Of a stretch of DNA of 64,000 nt, positions 19,353 to 28,611 are shown one piece after another. The notes beneath the pieces were generated by a model. That model did not search any database and was not told where the DNA came from. It was given only the letters and a program-made list of their open reading frames with translations. The stretch covers positions 2,884 to 66,883 of the forward strand of contig NZ_KQ474100.1 in assembly GCF_001401755.1 (NCBI RefSeq). The letters are read 5' to 3'. The translations under genes and the position numbers were made by a program. The first letter of the stretch is position 1, and each line of letters starts with the position of its first letter. This DNA comes from Aquimarina longa SW024 (GTDB lineage: Bacteria; Bacteroidota; Bacteroidia; Flavobacteriales; Flavobacteriaceae).

Positions 19353-21175
19353 TATGGGGAGGTGAAAATATATCAATCAAACGTACTTATTTGATTCCAT
19401 TCTTTTTATGTCTTATGACACTATCTTCTGTCATTACATTAAATGCTCAAGAATTTAATAGAGAAGAAGTAAAAAGGGTACAGCGAGCTATATTTGTTTT
19501 TAATTTTGCTCAGCAAATAAGGTGGCCGAATATAGAAGAACCAAACTTCAAAATAGGTGTTTTAGGACCTGATAGAACTATATTGGATCTCCAAGCAATG
19601 AGTCAAAGACGTAAAATAAACGGTAAAACTGTAGAAATTGTACGATTTCAATTTGTAAAAGAGATAAAGAATATTCAGTTATTATATGTTAATGAAAAAT
19701 ATAACTATAGTATTGATTATATTCTAAGTAAGATTTCAGGAAAAAATATAGTATTAGTGAGTGAGGATTATAATTTTAATACCTCCATGATTAATATGGT
19801 TAATGTTGGAGACTCTTTTGAATATGAAATTAATGAAGATCGAATTAATAGAGAAGGGTTTACATTAGCACCAATACTGAAAAAACATGCCATTACTTCT
19901 TCCGAAAAATGGAAACATCTGTATCGAAAAACTGAAAAAACTTTAGATAAAGTAGAGAAAGATAACAAAGAAAAAGAAGATATTTTAAAGAGTAAAGAAC
20001 AACAAATACAATATCAAAAAGATAAGATTACAGATCATTTAGAAGAAATAGACTATAAAGAAGGAGAAATTAATCAACGGAATGAAAAAATAAAAAACCT
20101 TTATACTAAAAGTGAAATACAACAAAAAAAGTATAAAGAAAAGATTGTAATTGAAAGAGAACTGGAAAAAAATATAGAGAAGCAAATTACTTTTATAAAA
20201 AATCAAGAGAAAAAGATACAGCAACGTAATCTAGAAATAGATAAGCAAAATGAATTTTTGCATCAGCAAATAGATAAGATCAAAGAACAACAAAACACTT
20301 TGGATCAGCAAGCTTCAGAAATTAATACTCAAAGAAAAGTAAATCTATTACTAATGACTCTTGTTATTCTTATTCTTGGCGCTGTATTTTTTATCTATAG
20401 AGGATATATAGCTAAGAAAAGGTTTAATGAAGAATTAAAAAGCAAAAATCACTCTATTTATAATCAGTCAATTGAACTTGAAGCAAAAAATAAAGAACTA
20501 GAACAATTTGCCTATATAGCAAGTCATGATCTTCAAGAACCTCTTAATACAATAGCTAGCTTTATAGATCTAATGTCCCTAGAGTATGGAGAAAGCTTTG
20601 ATGATGTAGGAAAAGAGAGTATGAGTTATATTAAAGAAGCAAGTATTCGCATGAAAAAACTGATTGATGCATTATTGGAGTATTCCAGATTAGGAAGAAC
20701 TAAGACATATGAGGCTGTTGATTGTAATACAATAATAGAAGAATTGAAGAGTGATTTAAAAAGTATAATTGAAAAAACCGAAACAAAAATACATATAGAA
20801 AACTTACCTGTTGTTAAAGGCTCAGAAATAGAACTTCGTTTATTATTTCAAAACCTTATTAGTAATGGTATGAAGTTTATTAAACCTAGTACAATTCCTG
20901 AAATTACTGTTTCATGCATCAAAAAAAATAATCCACAGAATGAAGATACAGGATTTTGGCAATTTTCGATAAAAGATAATGGTATTGGGATATCAGAACA
21001 ATACCAAGATCGAATATTTGCTATTTTTCAACGATTGCACTCCAGAGAAGAATATGAAGGAACAGGAATTGGATTAGCTCATTGTAAAAAAATAGTAGAA
21101 GCTCATGGAGGAAAAATTTGGTTAAAATCCAAAGAAGAAGAAGGCAGTACTTTTTATTTTACTATTCCTATTTGA
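19349..21175 (+). CDS. YfiR-domain (DUF4154) sensor histidine kinase
   Basis: The 608-residue kinase has a signal/TM segment at about 13-33 and then a periplasmic YfiR/DUF4154 domain (about 35-170) with RAIFVFNFAQQIRWPN and a later VLVSEDYNF strand. A long Glu/Lys/Gln coiled coil (about 180-330) leads to a TM helix (LLLMTLVILILGAVFFIY). The cytoplasmic part has HisKA, with the phosphorylated His near residue 392 in ASHDLQEPLN, then the ATPase domain with QNLISNGMKF (N box), KDNGIGIS (G1) and GTGIGLAHCKKIV (G2). In Pseudomonas, YfiR is a periplasmic regulator of YfiN. Here it is part of the kinase itself. The ATGA overlap with the upstream TonB receptor means coupled synthesis. Confidence 0.88.
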   Translation: MIWGGENISIKRTYLIPFFLCLMTLSSVITLNAQEFNREEVKRVQRAIFVFNFAQQIRWPNIEEPNFKIGVLGPDRTILDLQAMSQRRKINGKTVEIVRFQFVKEIKNIQLLYVNEKYNYSIDYILSKISGKNIVLVSEDYNFNTSMINMVNVGDSFEYEINEDRINREGFTLAPILKKHAITSSEKWKHLYRKTEKTLDKVEKDNKEKEDILKSKEQQIQYQKDKITDHLEEIDYKEGEINQRNEKIKNLYTKSEIQQKKYKEKIVIERELEKNIEKQITFIKNQEKKIQQRNLEIDKQNEFLHQQIDKIKEQQNTLDQQASEINTQRKVNLLLMTLVILILGAVFFIYRGYIAKKRFNEELKSKNHSIYNQSIELEAKNKELEQFAYIASHDLQEPLNTIASFIDLMSLEYGESFDDVGKESMSYIKEASIRMKKLIDALLEYSRLGRTKTYEAVDCNTIIEELKSDLKSIIEKTETKIHIENLPVVKGSEIELRLLFQNLISNGMKFIKPSTIPEITVSCIKKNNPQNEDTGFWQFSIKDNGIGISEQYQDRIFAIFQRLHSREEYEGTGIGLAHCKKIVEAHGGKIWLKSKEEEGSTFYFTIPI

Positions 21176-21293
21176 TACTCTATCTCTTTAATAACTTTGG
21201 GATTATTATATTTGTTAAAAATAGGTGGGAGAGTAATATTTACTTGTAAAGAAATATACTTTGCTACGGATAAACTTTTAAAAACTAAAGTTA

Positions 21294-22757
21294 TTGGAAA
21301 TTTCTTCATCATTTCTTGAACTTCTCAAAAAAGAGGGCGACAAAGTAATAGCAATTTGTCACGATTTAAATACGAATAATGAATTAAAAAACGCAATATA
21401 CTCTATTGTAGATGATCATTATAGCGGAGTACAGTATAAGGCTGAACATATTCTATTACACGATATTGTAAAAATATATGAAGGTTATATAGGGCTATTT
21501 AGTGATGATTCTAAAGTACCATTGAAAGTTAAATTTATCTTGGTGTATTTTTATGAAAAACTACAAGGTCGAGACTTAAGTATTTCTTATGATCTGACAA
21601 AGCTTAATGAGCTTCCGTTGTCATCTCAGTTTAATAAGAATATAAATACAATTAGGAACACTTCTTTTTTTGAACCTATTGTGGGGATGAAATCAGAATT
21701 TGTTTTTCCAGTAATTTTAAAGAAAACTAAAAATGAACATACATTACGTATAAATTCATTTATTAATAGAGTCACTTTCTTAATGGTCAATGCAGATCAT
21801 ACCATTACTGATAAAGAACGTGTATTTTTAACACAAGTATCAAATAAAGTGAATAATCCAAAGAGAGTTGTTAAAAAAGCAAAGTATAACGAAGTTCTTG
21901 ATAATGATACATTAGAAATCGTTCTTAGCGAACTTGATGAATTAATAGGTCTTAGTGCTATTAAAAAAAATATTCAGGATTTGACCAATTTCCTAAACAT
22001 ACAAAAAATAAGAGAAGAGAAAGGGTTAAAGACTTCCAATAATTCGTTACACGCTGTTTTTATGGGACCTCCGGGTACAGGTAAAACCACAGTTGCCCGT
22101 ATGTTAGGTAGGATATACAAACATTTAGGATATTTAGAGAAAGGACATTTAATAGAAACAGATAGATCTGGTCTGGTAGCTGGCTATGTTGGGCAAACAG
22201 CAATCAAAGCAGACGAAATTATTAAATCGGCAATAGGTGGGGTGTTGTTTATCGACGAAGCATATGCGCTTACCTCAGGAGGGCTTAATGATTTTGGTAC
22301 AGAAGCAATAGAAGTATTGTTAAAACGTATGGAAGATCATCGAGATAATTTGGTTATTGTTGTAGCAGGATACCCCGATGAAATGCAAGGGTTTATACAA
22401 ACAAATCCGGGGCTTCAATCACGATTCAATAGGTATTTTGAATTTGATCATTTTACAGCAGAAGCATTATTAGATATTTTTAGACTATTTGCAAAAAAAG
22501 CAGATTTTGTATTAACAAAAGATGCCGAAGAAAAACTATTAGAGATCCTTGATAGGCTATATGAAAAGAGGCATAGAAGTTTTGGTAATGCAAGAACAAT
22601 AAGAAATCTGTTTGAAAAAATTATAGAACGACAAGCTAATAGAATAGTAACAATTACACCGATTACAGAAGAAATTCTAATAACATTAACAGAAGATGAT
22701 ATCCCAGAAATACTAAAAACAGTAAAAGAAATTATCCTTTTTGATGAAGATGAATAA
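21294..22757 (+). CDS. CbxX/CfxQ-type AAA+ ATPase with TerB-like N-terminal region
   Basis: The 487-residue protein has Walker A MGPPGTGKTTVAR near residue 260, followed by YVGQTA, Walker B GVLFIDEAYAL and a sensor region VVAGYPDEM. The C-terminal lid has GNARTIRNLFE. This is the CbxX/SpoVK family, which includes Rubisco activases and the ESX EccA ATPases. The N-terminal 200 residues are helical. They include INRVTFLMVNADHTITDKER, which resembles the acidic turn of TerB-like domains (D-x-x-I-x-x-x-E). The start is TTG; no ATG lies in frame before the domain. It stands 118 bases after the kinase and 414 before the next gene, so it could serve either system. A remodelling role is inferred. Confidence 0.8.
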   Translation: MEISSSFLELLKKEGDKVIAICHDLNTNNELKNAIYSIVDDHYSGVQYKAEHILLHDIVKIYEGYIGLFSDDSKVPLKVKFILVYFYEKLQGRDLSISYDLTKLNELPLSSQFNKNINTIRNTSFFEPIVGMKSEFVFPVILKKTKNEHTLRINSFINRVTFLMVNADHTITDKERVFLTQVSNKVNNPKRVVKKAKYNEVLDNDTLEIVLSELDELIGLSAIKKNIQDLTNFLNIQKIREEKGLKTSNNSLHAVFMGPPGTGKTTVARMLGRIYKHLGYLEKGHLIETDRSGLVAGYVGQTAIKADEIIKSAIGGVLFIDEAYALTSGGLNDFGTEAIEVLLKRMEDHRDNLVIVVAGYPDEMQGFIQTNPGLQSRFNRYFEFDHFTAEALLDIFRLFAKKADFVLTKDAEEKLLEILDRLYEKRHRSFGNARTIRNLFEKIIERQANRIVTITPITEEILITLTEDDIPEILKTVKEIILFDEDE

Positions 22758-23171
22758 AAAGTACTATTCTTTATGTTAAAAAGCAATAAGTTAAAATCTA
22801 ATAGAACTAAATAAAAACATTTATATTTTTTGATTTTGAGCAGAAGTATGCAAATAAGTGAGCTTTTTTAATAATAGATAATAGCTTTATTTTCAATATG
22901 TTTATTGTTATAATGCTATAAAAATATGTATTTTTAGTACTTTAGGAGTGAATTTGTATATAAAGCATGAGCGTTGTGTATTGTAACAATTTATAAATCT
23001 ATACTACTAATTAAGATGGTAATGTTTTGTAAACTACTATGGAATCATTTTTTTTTGCCCCATATTTTTTAAATTGTAATCATAGCAGGGATGAAAAAAT
23101 AGTAATATTTATATAACTTTACCTCTGTGATTAGTATTTTAGCACTAATGATTTTATTAAATATATTTTAA
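22758..23171. other. Intergenic region before the ABC/OmpA cluster
   Basis: This 414-base AT-rich stretch has no ORF or strong hairpin. It must contain the promoter of the following cluster. A TAACTTTA near 23118 resembles a -7 box (TAnnTTTG) with one mismatch, but no -33 element is clear. Confidence 0.35.
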
Positions 23172-23864
23172 ATGGCTAAAGAAAAATTTAATTGGAAAGG
23201 TATTTTTATTAACGAAGAAACTTCTGAGGAAGAAAAATCTAAAGAAAAAGTATCAATATCTAAACCAAGTAGTAGCACTACCTCTTTTCCAGAATCAAGT
23301 AAATCAGTTTCTAAATTTCCGGATCATACATCTAAGTCGACTGTAGTAAGTGATAGTGTACTTAATACTATTATAGAAATGTACGAATCTGGTTTTGAAT
23401 CATTAAATAAGCCAGGGTATGATTTTTATGAGTTCTTTAAAGCTATCAAAGCAGTAGGGTCTAATGACCCTTCTGTATATAAAATGGCATTAACAATGGC
23501 ACAGAGTGTAGAGTCAGGTATCACTAAAAATTCATTACTATCCCAAGCAGATTTTTATATTAATGAAATAGAAAAAGTATACAAGCAATATCAATCACAA
23601 GGAAATGCAAAGAAATCTAAAATACTAAATGATCAAAAAACTAAAAAAGACCTTTTAGATAAAGAGATTTCTGATTTAGAAAAACAATTACTAGAAATTC
23701 AAAATCAGATTAGTATTAAAAAAAATAAACTTCAATCTCTTGATGCAAATCAAATGTCAGAAGTATCCAATATAGACCAAAAAATAGCTGCTAATGATAT
23801 AGCGAGGTCAAAAATTTTGGAAACAATAGTAACCGTTGTAGACGGGATTAAAAGTAATATATAA
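23172..23864 (+). CDS. Uncharacterised soluble coiled-coil protein
   Basis: I do not recognise the family. The 230 residues begin with a short charged start and a low-complexity Ser/Lys/Pro linker (about 15-60). A compact helical domain of about 70 residues follows (NTIIEMYESGFESLNKPGYD to AQSVESGIT). A coiled coil (about 145-200) contains LLDKEISDLEKQLLEIQNQI. No signal peptide or TM is present, so it is cytosolic. It is the first gene of a tight cluster, 11 bases before the two-TM coiled-coil gene, and could bind that protein through the coiled coils. The helical domain might be an adaptor for the membrane complex. Confidence 0.75.
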   Translation: MAKEKFNWKGIFINEETSEEEKSKEKVSISKPSSSTTSFPESSKSVSKFPDHTSKSTVVSDSVLNTIIEMYESGFESLNKPGYDFYEFFKAIKAVGSNDPSVYKMALTMAQSVESGITKNSLLSQADFYINEIEKVYKQYQSQGNAKKSKILNDQKTKKDLLDKEISDLEKQLLEIQNQISIKKNKLQSLDANQMSEVSNIDQKIAANDIARSKILETIVTVVDGIKSNI

Positions 23865-23875
23865 GCAATACATTA

Positions 23876-24994
23876 ATGGATCAGGAATCAAAAAACCACT
23901 TATTAGATCTACCAATTCTTAAACATTTCGATGATGAAAAAGGAGAGGTTTCTTTAAACCCTAAGAATTGGAGAAGTGGAGAAAAAGGACTAAATACTTT
24001 TATCAAAATTGCATTATTTGCAGGACTAGGATATGCCGCATGGGTATATATATTACCTCCTTTATTCACAGCATTAGGACAAGTCATAGCATTGGCAGGA
24101 GTAGGAATATTTGTTGTATTCTTTATACTAATGCTTCCCGTAATTTTTAAGTTCTTACGTAGAGTAACAAGAGGGATTCATAAGTCGTTAATAAAACACG
24201 ATCCATTCGGAGAATTACAAGAACAAAAGCAAAAAATGCTTATGAATAGAAAGGTTTTTAAAGATTCTAAAGCCAAGATTAAAGCTTTAAAAAGCAATAT
24301 GGAATTAGAAGCTTCAAAAGCAGAGAGAGAATCTAAAGAGTTTCAGGATCAAGTGGTCACGTTGCAAAAACAAGCAGAGAAAATTAGAAGTAAAATGGAA
24401 GCAATAGTAGCTCAGAAAGGAGCTGCAGGTAAGGATACAGATGAGTATGTAAACTTACATAGTACTTTAGCAAAAAAATTATCACAATCACAACAAGTAG
24501 CACACCAGCTAAAACAAAGTAAAGGCTTTATCCAAAAATATGGAAGTAGAGCTAATGTAATGGGTAAATTAGATCGTAAATTAACATTAGCAGGTACAGC
24601 AATAGATATTAAAATATCTGATTTTGAAGTTACTATAAAGATGTTGGAAAAAGAATATGAATTTGCTAAATCAGCAAAAGCAGCAACAGAAGGAGCTAAA
24701 TCAGCAATGTTATTTACAAAAGATTGGGAGTTAGAATATGCATTAGATGTAATCTCAGAAACAATAGCTATGGATATAGCAAAAACACAAGAGAACTTAT
24801 CAGATATAGATATGTTAACCTCTAAGTATGATATGGATAGTGATGAGTTATATTCTCAATTAGACACACTAGCTGATAATATAAAAACAGGTAAAGATTA
24901 TATTCCTGATGCAGGAAAATACAGAAACCCTAACTATGAGCTATCAGCAGAAGATAAAGAGGCTAGTGGTGGTTTTGGAAATATGTTTGACTAA
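23876..24994 (+). CDS. Two-TM coiled-coil membrane protein
   Basis: The family is not clearly recognisable. The 372-residue protein has about 37 polar residues, then two TM helices (IKIALFAGLGYAAWVYILPP and VIALAGVGIFVVFFILMLP; about 40-95) and then about 270 cytosolic helical residues. A strong coiled coil runs at about 115-225. A second helical block around 235-345 (IKMLEKEYEFAKSAKAA to DELYSQLDTLADNI) recalls PspA- or TelA-like all-helical proteins, but I see no diagnostic motif. It sits between the soluble coiled-coil gene and the solute-binding/OmpA gene, 31 bases before the latter. It probably forms a scaffold at the inner membrane. Confidence 0.75.
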   Translation: MDQESKNHLLDLPILKHFDDEKGEVSLNPKNWRSGEKGLNTFIKIALFAGLGYAAWVYILPPLFTALGQVIALAGVGIFVVFFILMLPVIFKFLRRVTRGIHKSLIKHDPFGELQEQKQKMLMNRKVFKDSKAKIKALKSNMELEASKAERESKEFQDQVVTLQKQAEKIRSKMEAIVAQKGAAGKDTDEYVNLHSTLAKKLSQSQQVAHQLKQSKGFIQKYGSRANVMGKLDRKLTLAGTAIDIKISDFEVTIKMLEKEYEFAKSAKAATEGAKSAMLFTKDWELEYALDVISETIAMDIAKTQENLSDIDMLTSKYDMDSDELYSQLDTLADNIKTGKDYIPDAGKYRNPNYELSAEDKEASGGFGNMFD

Positions 24995-25025
24995 ATAGAA
25001 ATAAAAACAGAAATAAAAATAAAAA

Positions 25026-26840
25026 ATGGGTAAAATTTTAAGAACAAAAAAGCTTACAACATTCTCAGAACTGCTTATTGTAATTATTTTATTAGCAGCT
25101 ATTTTAGGAGCTGTGTATTATTTTGCACCAGGGCTTACGGTAGGAAAAGCTAAGCAATTAAATGAGTTAAATATTAATAAGGACGAAGTAGATAATGTAA
25201 CCACTTCAGAAAAAATAGAATTACCATCTACACGTTTATCAAGTAGTGTTAAGGATAAGCCGTTAGTAAGAATGGCTGCCTATGCTTGGAATGCTCAATC
25301 AGGTATTATTGTGTCTAATGGAGGTCCAAAAACGACTAAAGGCTCTTTGATGGAGCAGAATGGAGTAAATTTAGAAATCATTCGCCAAGACTGGCTTTCT
25401 GAATTGAGAAACATGCAAATGAAGTTTATTGAAGAGTTTGATAGAGGAGAAGAGTTTCCTGATGCAGATAAGAGTGCATTTGCGATTATGATGATGGGGG
25501 ATGGAGCTCCTTTCTATATCAGTACCATGCAACAAGCTTTGGATGATAAATTTGGTAAAGATAAATACCATGTGCAAGTAGTTGGAGCTGTTGGTCTTAG
25601 TTATGGAGAGGATAAGTTAATCGGTCCACCAAGTTGGAAAGTTGACCCTAAAAGCATGAAAGGATCCTTAATATCTGCTGTACTTGGTGATGGAGATTGG
25701 GTAACAGCCTTAAATTATGCCTTTGCTAATGGTTTAAAAGTAAATCCAGACGTGACTACTTATGATCCAGATGCAGTAAACTTCTATCCATCCCAAGATG
25801 ATGATTACATAAAGTCAGCAGAAGAACTAATAAAATCCCAAAAAGCAGGTTGGACAGTCCCACTTAAAGAAGTGAAAAATGGAAAATTAACAGGGAAAAC
25901 GATCAATAAAAAAGTGGACGGTTGTGCTACTTGGACACCTGGTGATAAAATGGTTTTTGATGCATTAAACGGCTTTACAGATATTATATCCACCCGTGAG
26001 TTTAATAACCAGATGGCAACTACAGTGATTGCAGTAAAAGAATGGTCAGTAAAACATCCAGATATTGTAAGTAATATATTAAAATCAGCCCTAACAGCTT
26101 CTAATCAAATGAAACAATACGATGATTGGAGAGTTAGAGCTTCTGAAGCCATCGCAACAACATACGATTTAGAAACCCCTAAATATTGGTATGATATGTT
26201 TAAAGGACAAAAAGGGAGTAAAAATGGTATTGATTATAATATGGGAGGATCAAGAGTATTCAACTATGCAGATGTAATGCAATATTATGGGATTACAGAC
26301 GGAACTAATAGATATAAGGCAGTATATAATCAAGTATCTTCTTATCTAAACGAACTCAATCCTTTTGGCTTTAATGAGTCTGTTAAAAGAATTGTACCTT
26401 ACGACGAAGCAGTGAATCTATATTTTATAAAAAATATAAATGATATTGATGCAGGATCAGCTTATAAAGCAGATTATACCAAAGAAGCAGAAGAAGTATT
26501 AGCCTCAGGAGAATGGAATATTAATTTTGATACAGGAAGTGCAAATATATCCAGATCATCAGCAAGTACTTTAGAAACAATATATAACCTACTTATCCAG
26601 GCAGAAGATACTAAGCTTAGATTAGAAGGACATACTGATAATACGGGGTCTACAGAATCAAACTATGACCTGTCTCAAAGACGAGCACAATCAGTAGTAA
26701 GCTTTTTAAGAAGTAAAGGAATCCCTCAATCACGTTTTCAATCTGTGATAGGAAAAGGTGAAGATGAGCCAATAGCAAGTAACACTACTGGTGGAGGTAG
26801 AGCTAAGAATAGAAGGGTAGTGATTACACTTTTAAAATAG
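25026..26840 (+). CDS. Membrane-anchored ABC solute-binding protein fused to OmpA domain
   Basis: The 604-residue protein has an unusual layout. A TM anchor at about 12-36 (LLIVIILLAAILGAVYYFAP) has no cleavage site. A periplasmic solute-binding domain of the nitrate/sulfonate or phosphate type spans about 75-470, with a ligand-lobe region NGVNLEIIRQDWLSELRNMQ. A C-terminal OmpA-like peptidoglycan-binding domain spans about 495-604, with LEGHTDNTG and GGGRAKNRRVV (the Asp and Arg that hold diaminopimelate). So the binder is tied both to the inner membrane and to the cell wall. The following genes encode the matching permease and ATPase. I recall similar proteins annotated as phosphate-binding/OmpA family; the true ligand is unknown. 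Confidence 0.85.
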   Translation: MGKILRTKKLTTFSELLIVIILLAAILGAVYYFAPGLTVGKAKQLNELNINKDEVDNVTTSEKIELPSTRLSSSVKDKPLVRMAAYAWNAQSGIIVSNGGPKTTKGSLMEQNGVNLEIIRQDWLSELRNMQMKFIEEFDRGEEFPDADKSAFAIMMMGDGAPFYISTMQQALDDKFGKDKYHVQVVGAVGLSYGEDKLIGPPSWKVDPKSMKGSLISAVLGDGDWVTALNYAFANGLKVNPDVTTYDPDAVNFYPSQDDDYIKSAEELIKSQKAGWTVPLKEVKNGKLTGKTINKKVDGCATWTPGDKMVFDALNGFTDIISTREFNNQMATTVIAVKEWSVKHPDIVSNILKSALTASNQMKQYDDWRVRASEAIATTYDLETPKYWYDMFKGQKGSKNGIDYNMGGSRVFNYADVMQYYGITDGTNRYKAVYNQVSSYLNELNPFGFNESVKRIVPYDEAVNLYFIKNINDIDAGSAYKADYTKEAEEVLASGEWNINFDTGSANISRSSASTLETIYNLLIQAEDTKLRLEGHTDNTGSTESNYDLSQRRAQSVVSFLRSKGIPQSRFQSVIGKGEDEPIASNTTGGGRAKNRRVVITLLK

Positions 26841-26859
26841 CATGATATCAAATTAATAA

Positions 26860-26908
26860 GAGCCGTCTTATTTATGTGTCAAATATTATTTCACATATAA
26901 GACGGCTC
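26860..26908 (+). terminator. Hairpin inside the ABC cluster (attenuator or partial terminator)
   Basis: The arm GAGCCGTCTTATTTATGTG pairs with CACATATAAGACGGCTC, leaving a two-base bulge and a 13-base loop. The 3' side continues TCTCTTT. It lies between the binding-protein gene and the permease, and would lower expression of the permease and ATPase relative to the binding protein. Confidence 0.7.
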
Positions 26909-26927
26909 TCTCTTTAATACCAAGTTT

Positions 26928-27701
26928 ATGATAAGGCACTTATTTGAACCGTTTGAAAAAGTTAGTAAAAATAGTAGAATACTTATTGTATCTTCATGGA
27001 TAGCAATAGTATTGATTTTCTGGTTTATATCTAGTATGGGAGAACGGCATTTATTTCCCTCTCCAAAACAAGTATTAACAGGATTTACAGAACTGTATAA
27101 TGAGGGACTTGTGGTACATATTGGAAGCTCATTATTACTATGTATAAAAGCAATACTAATTGCAGTCCTAATTTCTATAGTAGTAGCTTATCTATCCACA
27201 ATCCCTGTACTACAACCAATAGCCAGAACGTTAAGTAAACTTCGTTACCTCCCACTTACAGGAATATCATTTTATTTGGCTATCATTATCAGTGATGCCA
27301 GAACAATGCAAGTATGGGTACTAGTAGTTTTTATGGCGACTTATCTTACGACATCATTGTTAAGTATGATTAGCTCAATACCACAAGAAGAGTTTGATCA
27401 TGCACGATCACTACAATGTAATCGTTGGGAAGTACTATGGGAAGTTGTAATAAAAGGAAGAATAGACCATGTAATAGAAGTAATTAGGCAAAACTTAGCC
27501 ATTGTATGGATGATGCTAGTGACTGTAGAATCTATTCTTGTAGCAGCAGGAGGACTAGGTTTTTTGATAAAGAACTCTGATAAATTTATGAATCATGGTA
27601 GAATTATAGCTCTGCAGATTGTAATATTAGTAGTTGGTTTATCAATTGATTTTGTTCTTAATTACCTTAGAAAAACATTTTTTAGATATTCCAAAATATA
27701 A
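26928..27701 (+). CDS. ABC transporter permease, SsuC/TauC-like
   Basis: The 257-residue inner-membrane protein has about six TM helices. It is of the nitrate/sulfonate/taurine importer permease type. The coupling loop region reads EEFDHARSLQCNRWEVLWEV, which keeps the usual acidic-Ala start and a Trp, but the loop's normal Gly after the second helix start is not evident. The N-terminal SPKQVLTGFTELYNEG segment is typical of SsuC. It lies four bases before the ATPase gene and follows the solute-binding/OmpA gene, so the three should form one transporter. The direction is assumed to be import. Confidence 0.85.
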   Translation: MIRHLFEPFEKVSKNSRILIVSSWIAIVLIFWFISSMGERHLFPSPKQVLTGFTELYNEGLVVHIGSSLLLCIKAILIAVLISIVVAYLSTIPVLQPIARTLSKLRYLPLTGISFYLAIIISDARTMQVWVLVVFMATYLTTSLLSMISSIPQEEFDHARSLQCNRWEVLWEVVIKGRIDHVIEVIRQNLAIVWMMLVTVESILVAAGGLGFLIKNSDKFMNHGRIIALQIVILVVGLSIDFVLNYLRKTFFRYSKI

Positions 27702-27705
27702 CCCG

Positions 27706-28533
27706 ATGGCTTATAAAACAGAAAATACACTATTATATGTAAGCGATTTGAGTGTTGCATATGGTGATAAGACAGTAATAAAAGATATTAATTTTGTAGA
27801 GAAAGATGTTATAAGAGAAGGAAGTGTTACGGGACAGGTGATTGCTTTTGTAGGACGTTCTGGACGAGGTAAATCAACTTTGTTTAGAGCAATGACAGGC
27901 TTGATAAAACCAACTACAGGAAAAATACTAATAGCCGATACCACTACGGACTCAGAAAATGATGCAAAAGAAGTACATGAAGGTGATATAGGTTTTGTAG
28001 ATCAAAAATACACACTGTTTAGAAATAAAACAGTCTATCAGGCATTACTTTTTGCACTTCGTAAAAAAGAGATGTCTAAAGAAGAGAAGCATACCATGAT
28101 CATGAATTATCTTGCAGACTGGGGTTTAGAAAAAGCCAAAGATCAATACCCTAATGAGTTATCAGGAGGGCAAAGACAACGTACTGCGATTATAGAGCAA
28201 ATATTATGTTCAGGACATTATATGGTCTTAGATGAACCCTTCTCGGGCTTAGATGTCGGCAATATAGAAGATGTAAAAAATGCATTTAATCTAATTACTT
28301 CTACCCATGAGTTTAATACGATTATCTATTCTACTCATGATATAGAATTAGCAGTAGAGCTAGCAGATAGTATTTATGTAATTGGGTATCCTACTATTGA
28401 TGGAAAGCGTGCTGATTATGGCACTATTGTAAAACACGTGGATATGAAAGAACTGAACCTAGCTTGGAAAGATTTTGGATTAGATCATATCGAAATCGTT
28501 AAACAGATAAAAGCAGCTATGCTCAGTTCATAA
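27706..28533 (+). CDS. ABC transporter ATPase, SsuB/TauB-like
   Basis: The ATPase starts at ATG 27706 (275 residues), four bases after the permease stop; the frame is open 24 residues further upstream inside the permease gene, but those residues are shadow sequence. Motifs are Walker A GRSGRGKST, a Q-loop region GFVDQKYTLF, signature LSGGQRQR, Walker B YMVLDEPFSGLD and H-loop IIYSTHDI. The C-terminal 40 residues are an extension beyond the core. It powers the transporter formed with the previous two genes. A 78-base gap separates it from the PgpH-like gene. Confidence 0.92.
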   Translation: MAYKTENTLLYVSDLSVAYGDKTVIKDINFVEKDVIREGSVTGQVIAFVGRSGRGKSTLFRAMTGLIKPTTGKILIADTTTDSENDAKEVHEGDIGFVDQKYTLFRNKTVYQALLFALRKKEMSKEEKHTMIMNYLADWGLEKAKDQYPNELSGGQRQRTAIIEQILCSGHYMVLDEPFSGLDVGNIEDVKNAFNLITSTHEFNTIIYSTHDIELAVELADSIYVIGYPTIDGKRADYGTIVKHVDMKELNLAWKDFGLDHIEIVKQIKAAMLSS

Positions 28534-28611
28534 AAAATAATAGTAAATCTCTTAAGCTATTTTTTTTACTTAAAAATATAAGCCTTAATGAGTTCAATAA
28601 ATAATTAATGA

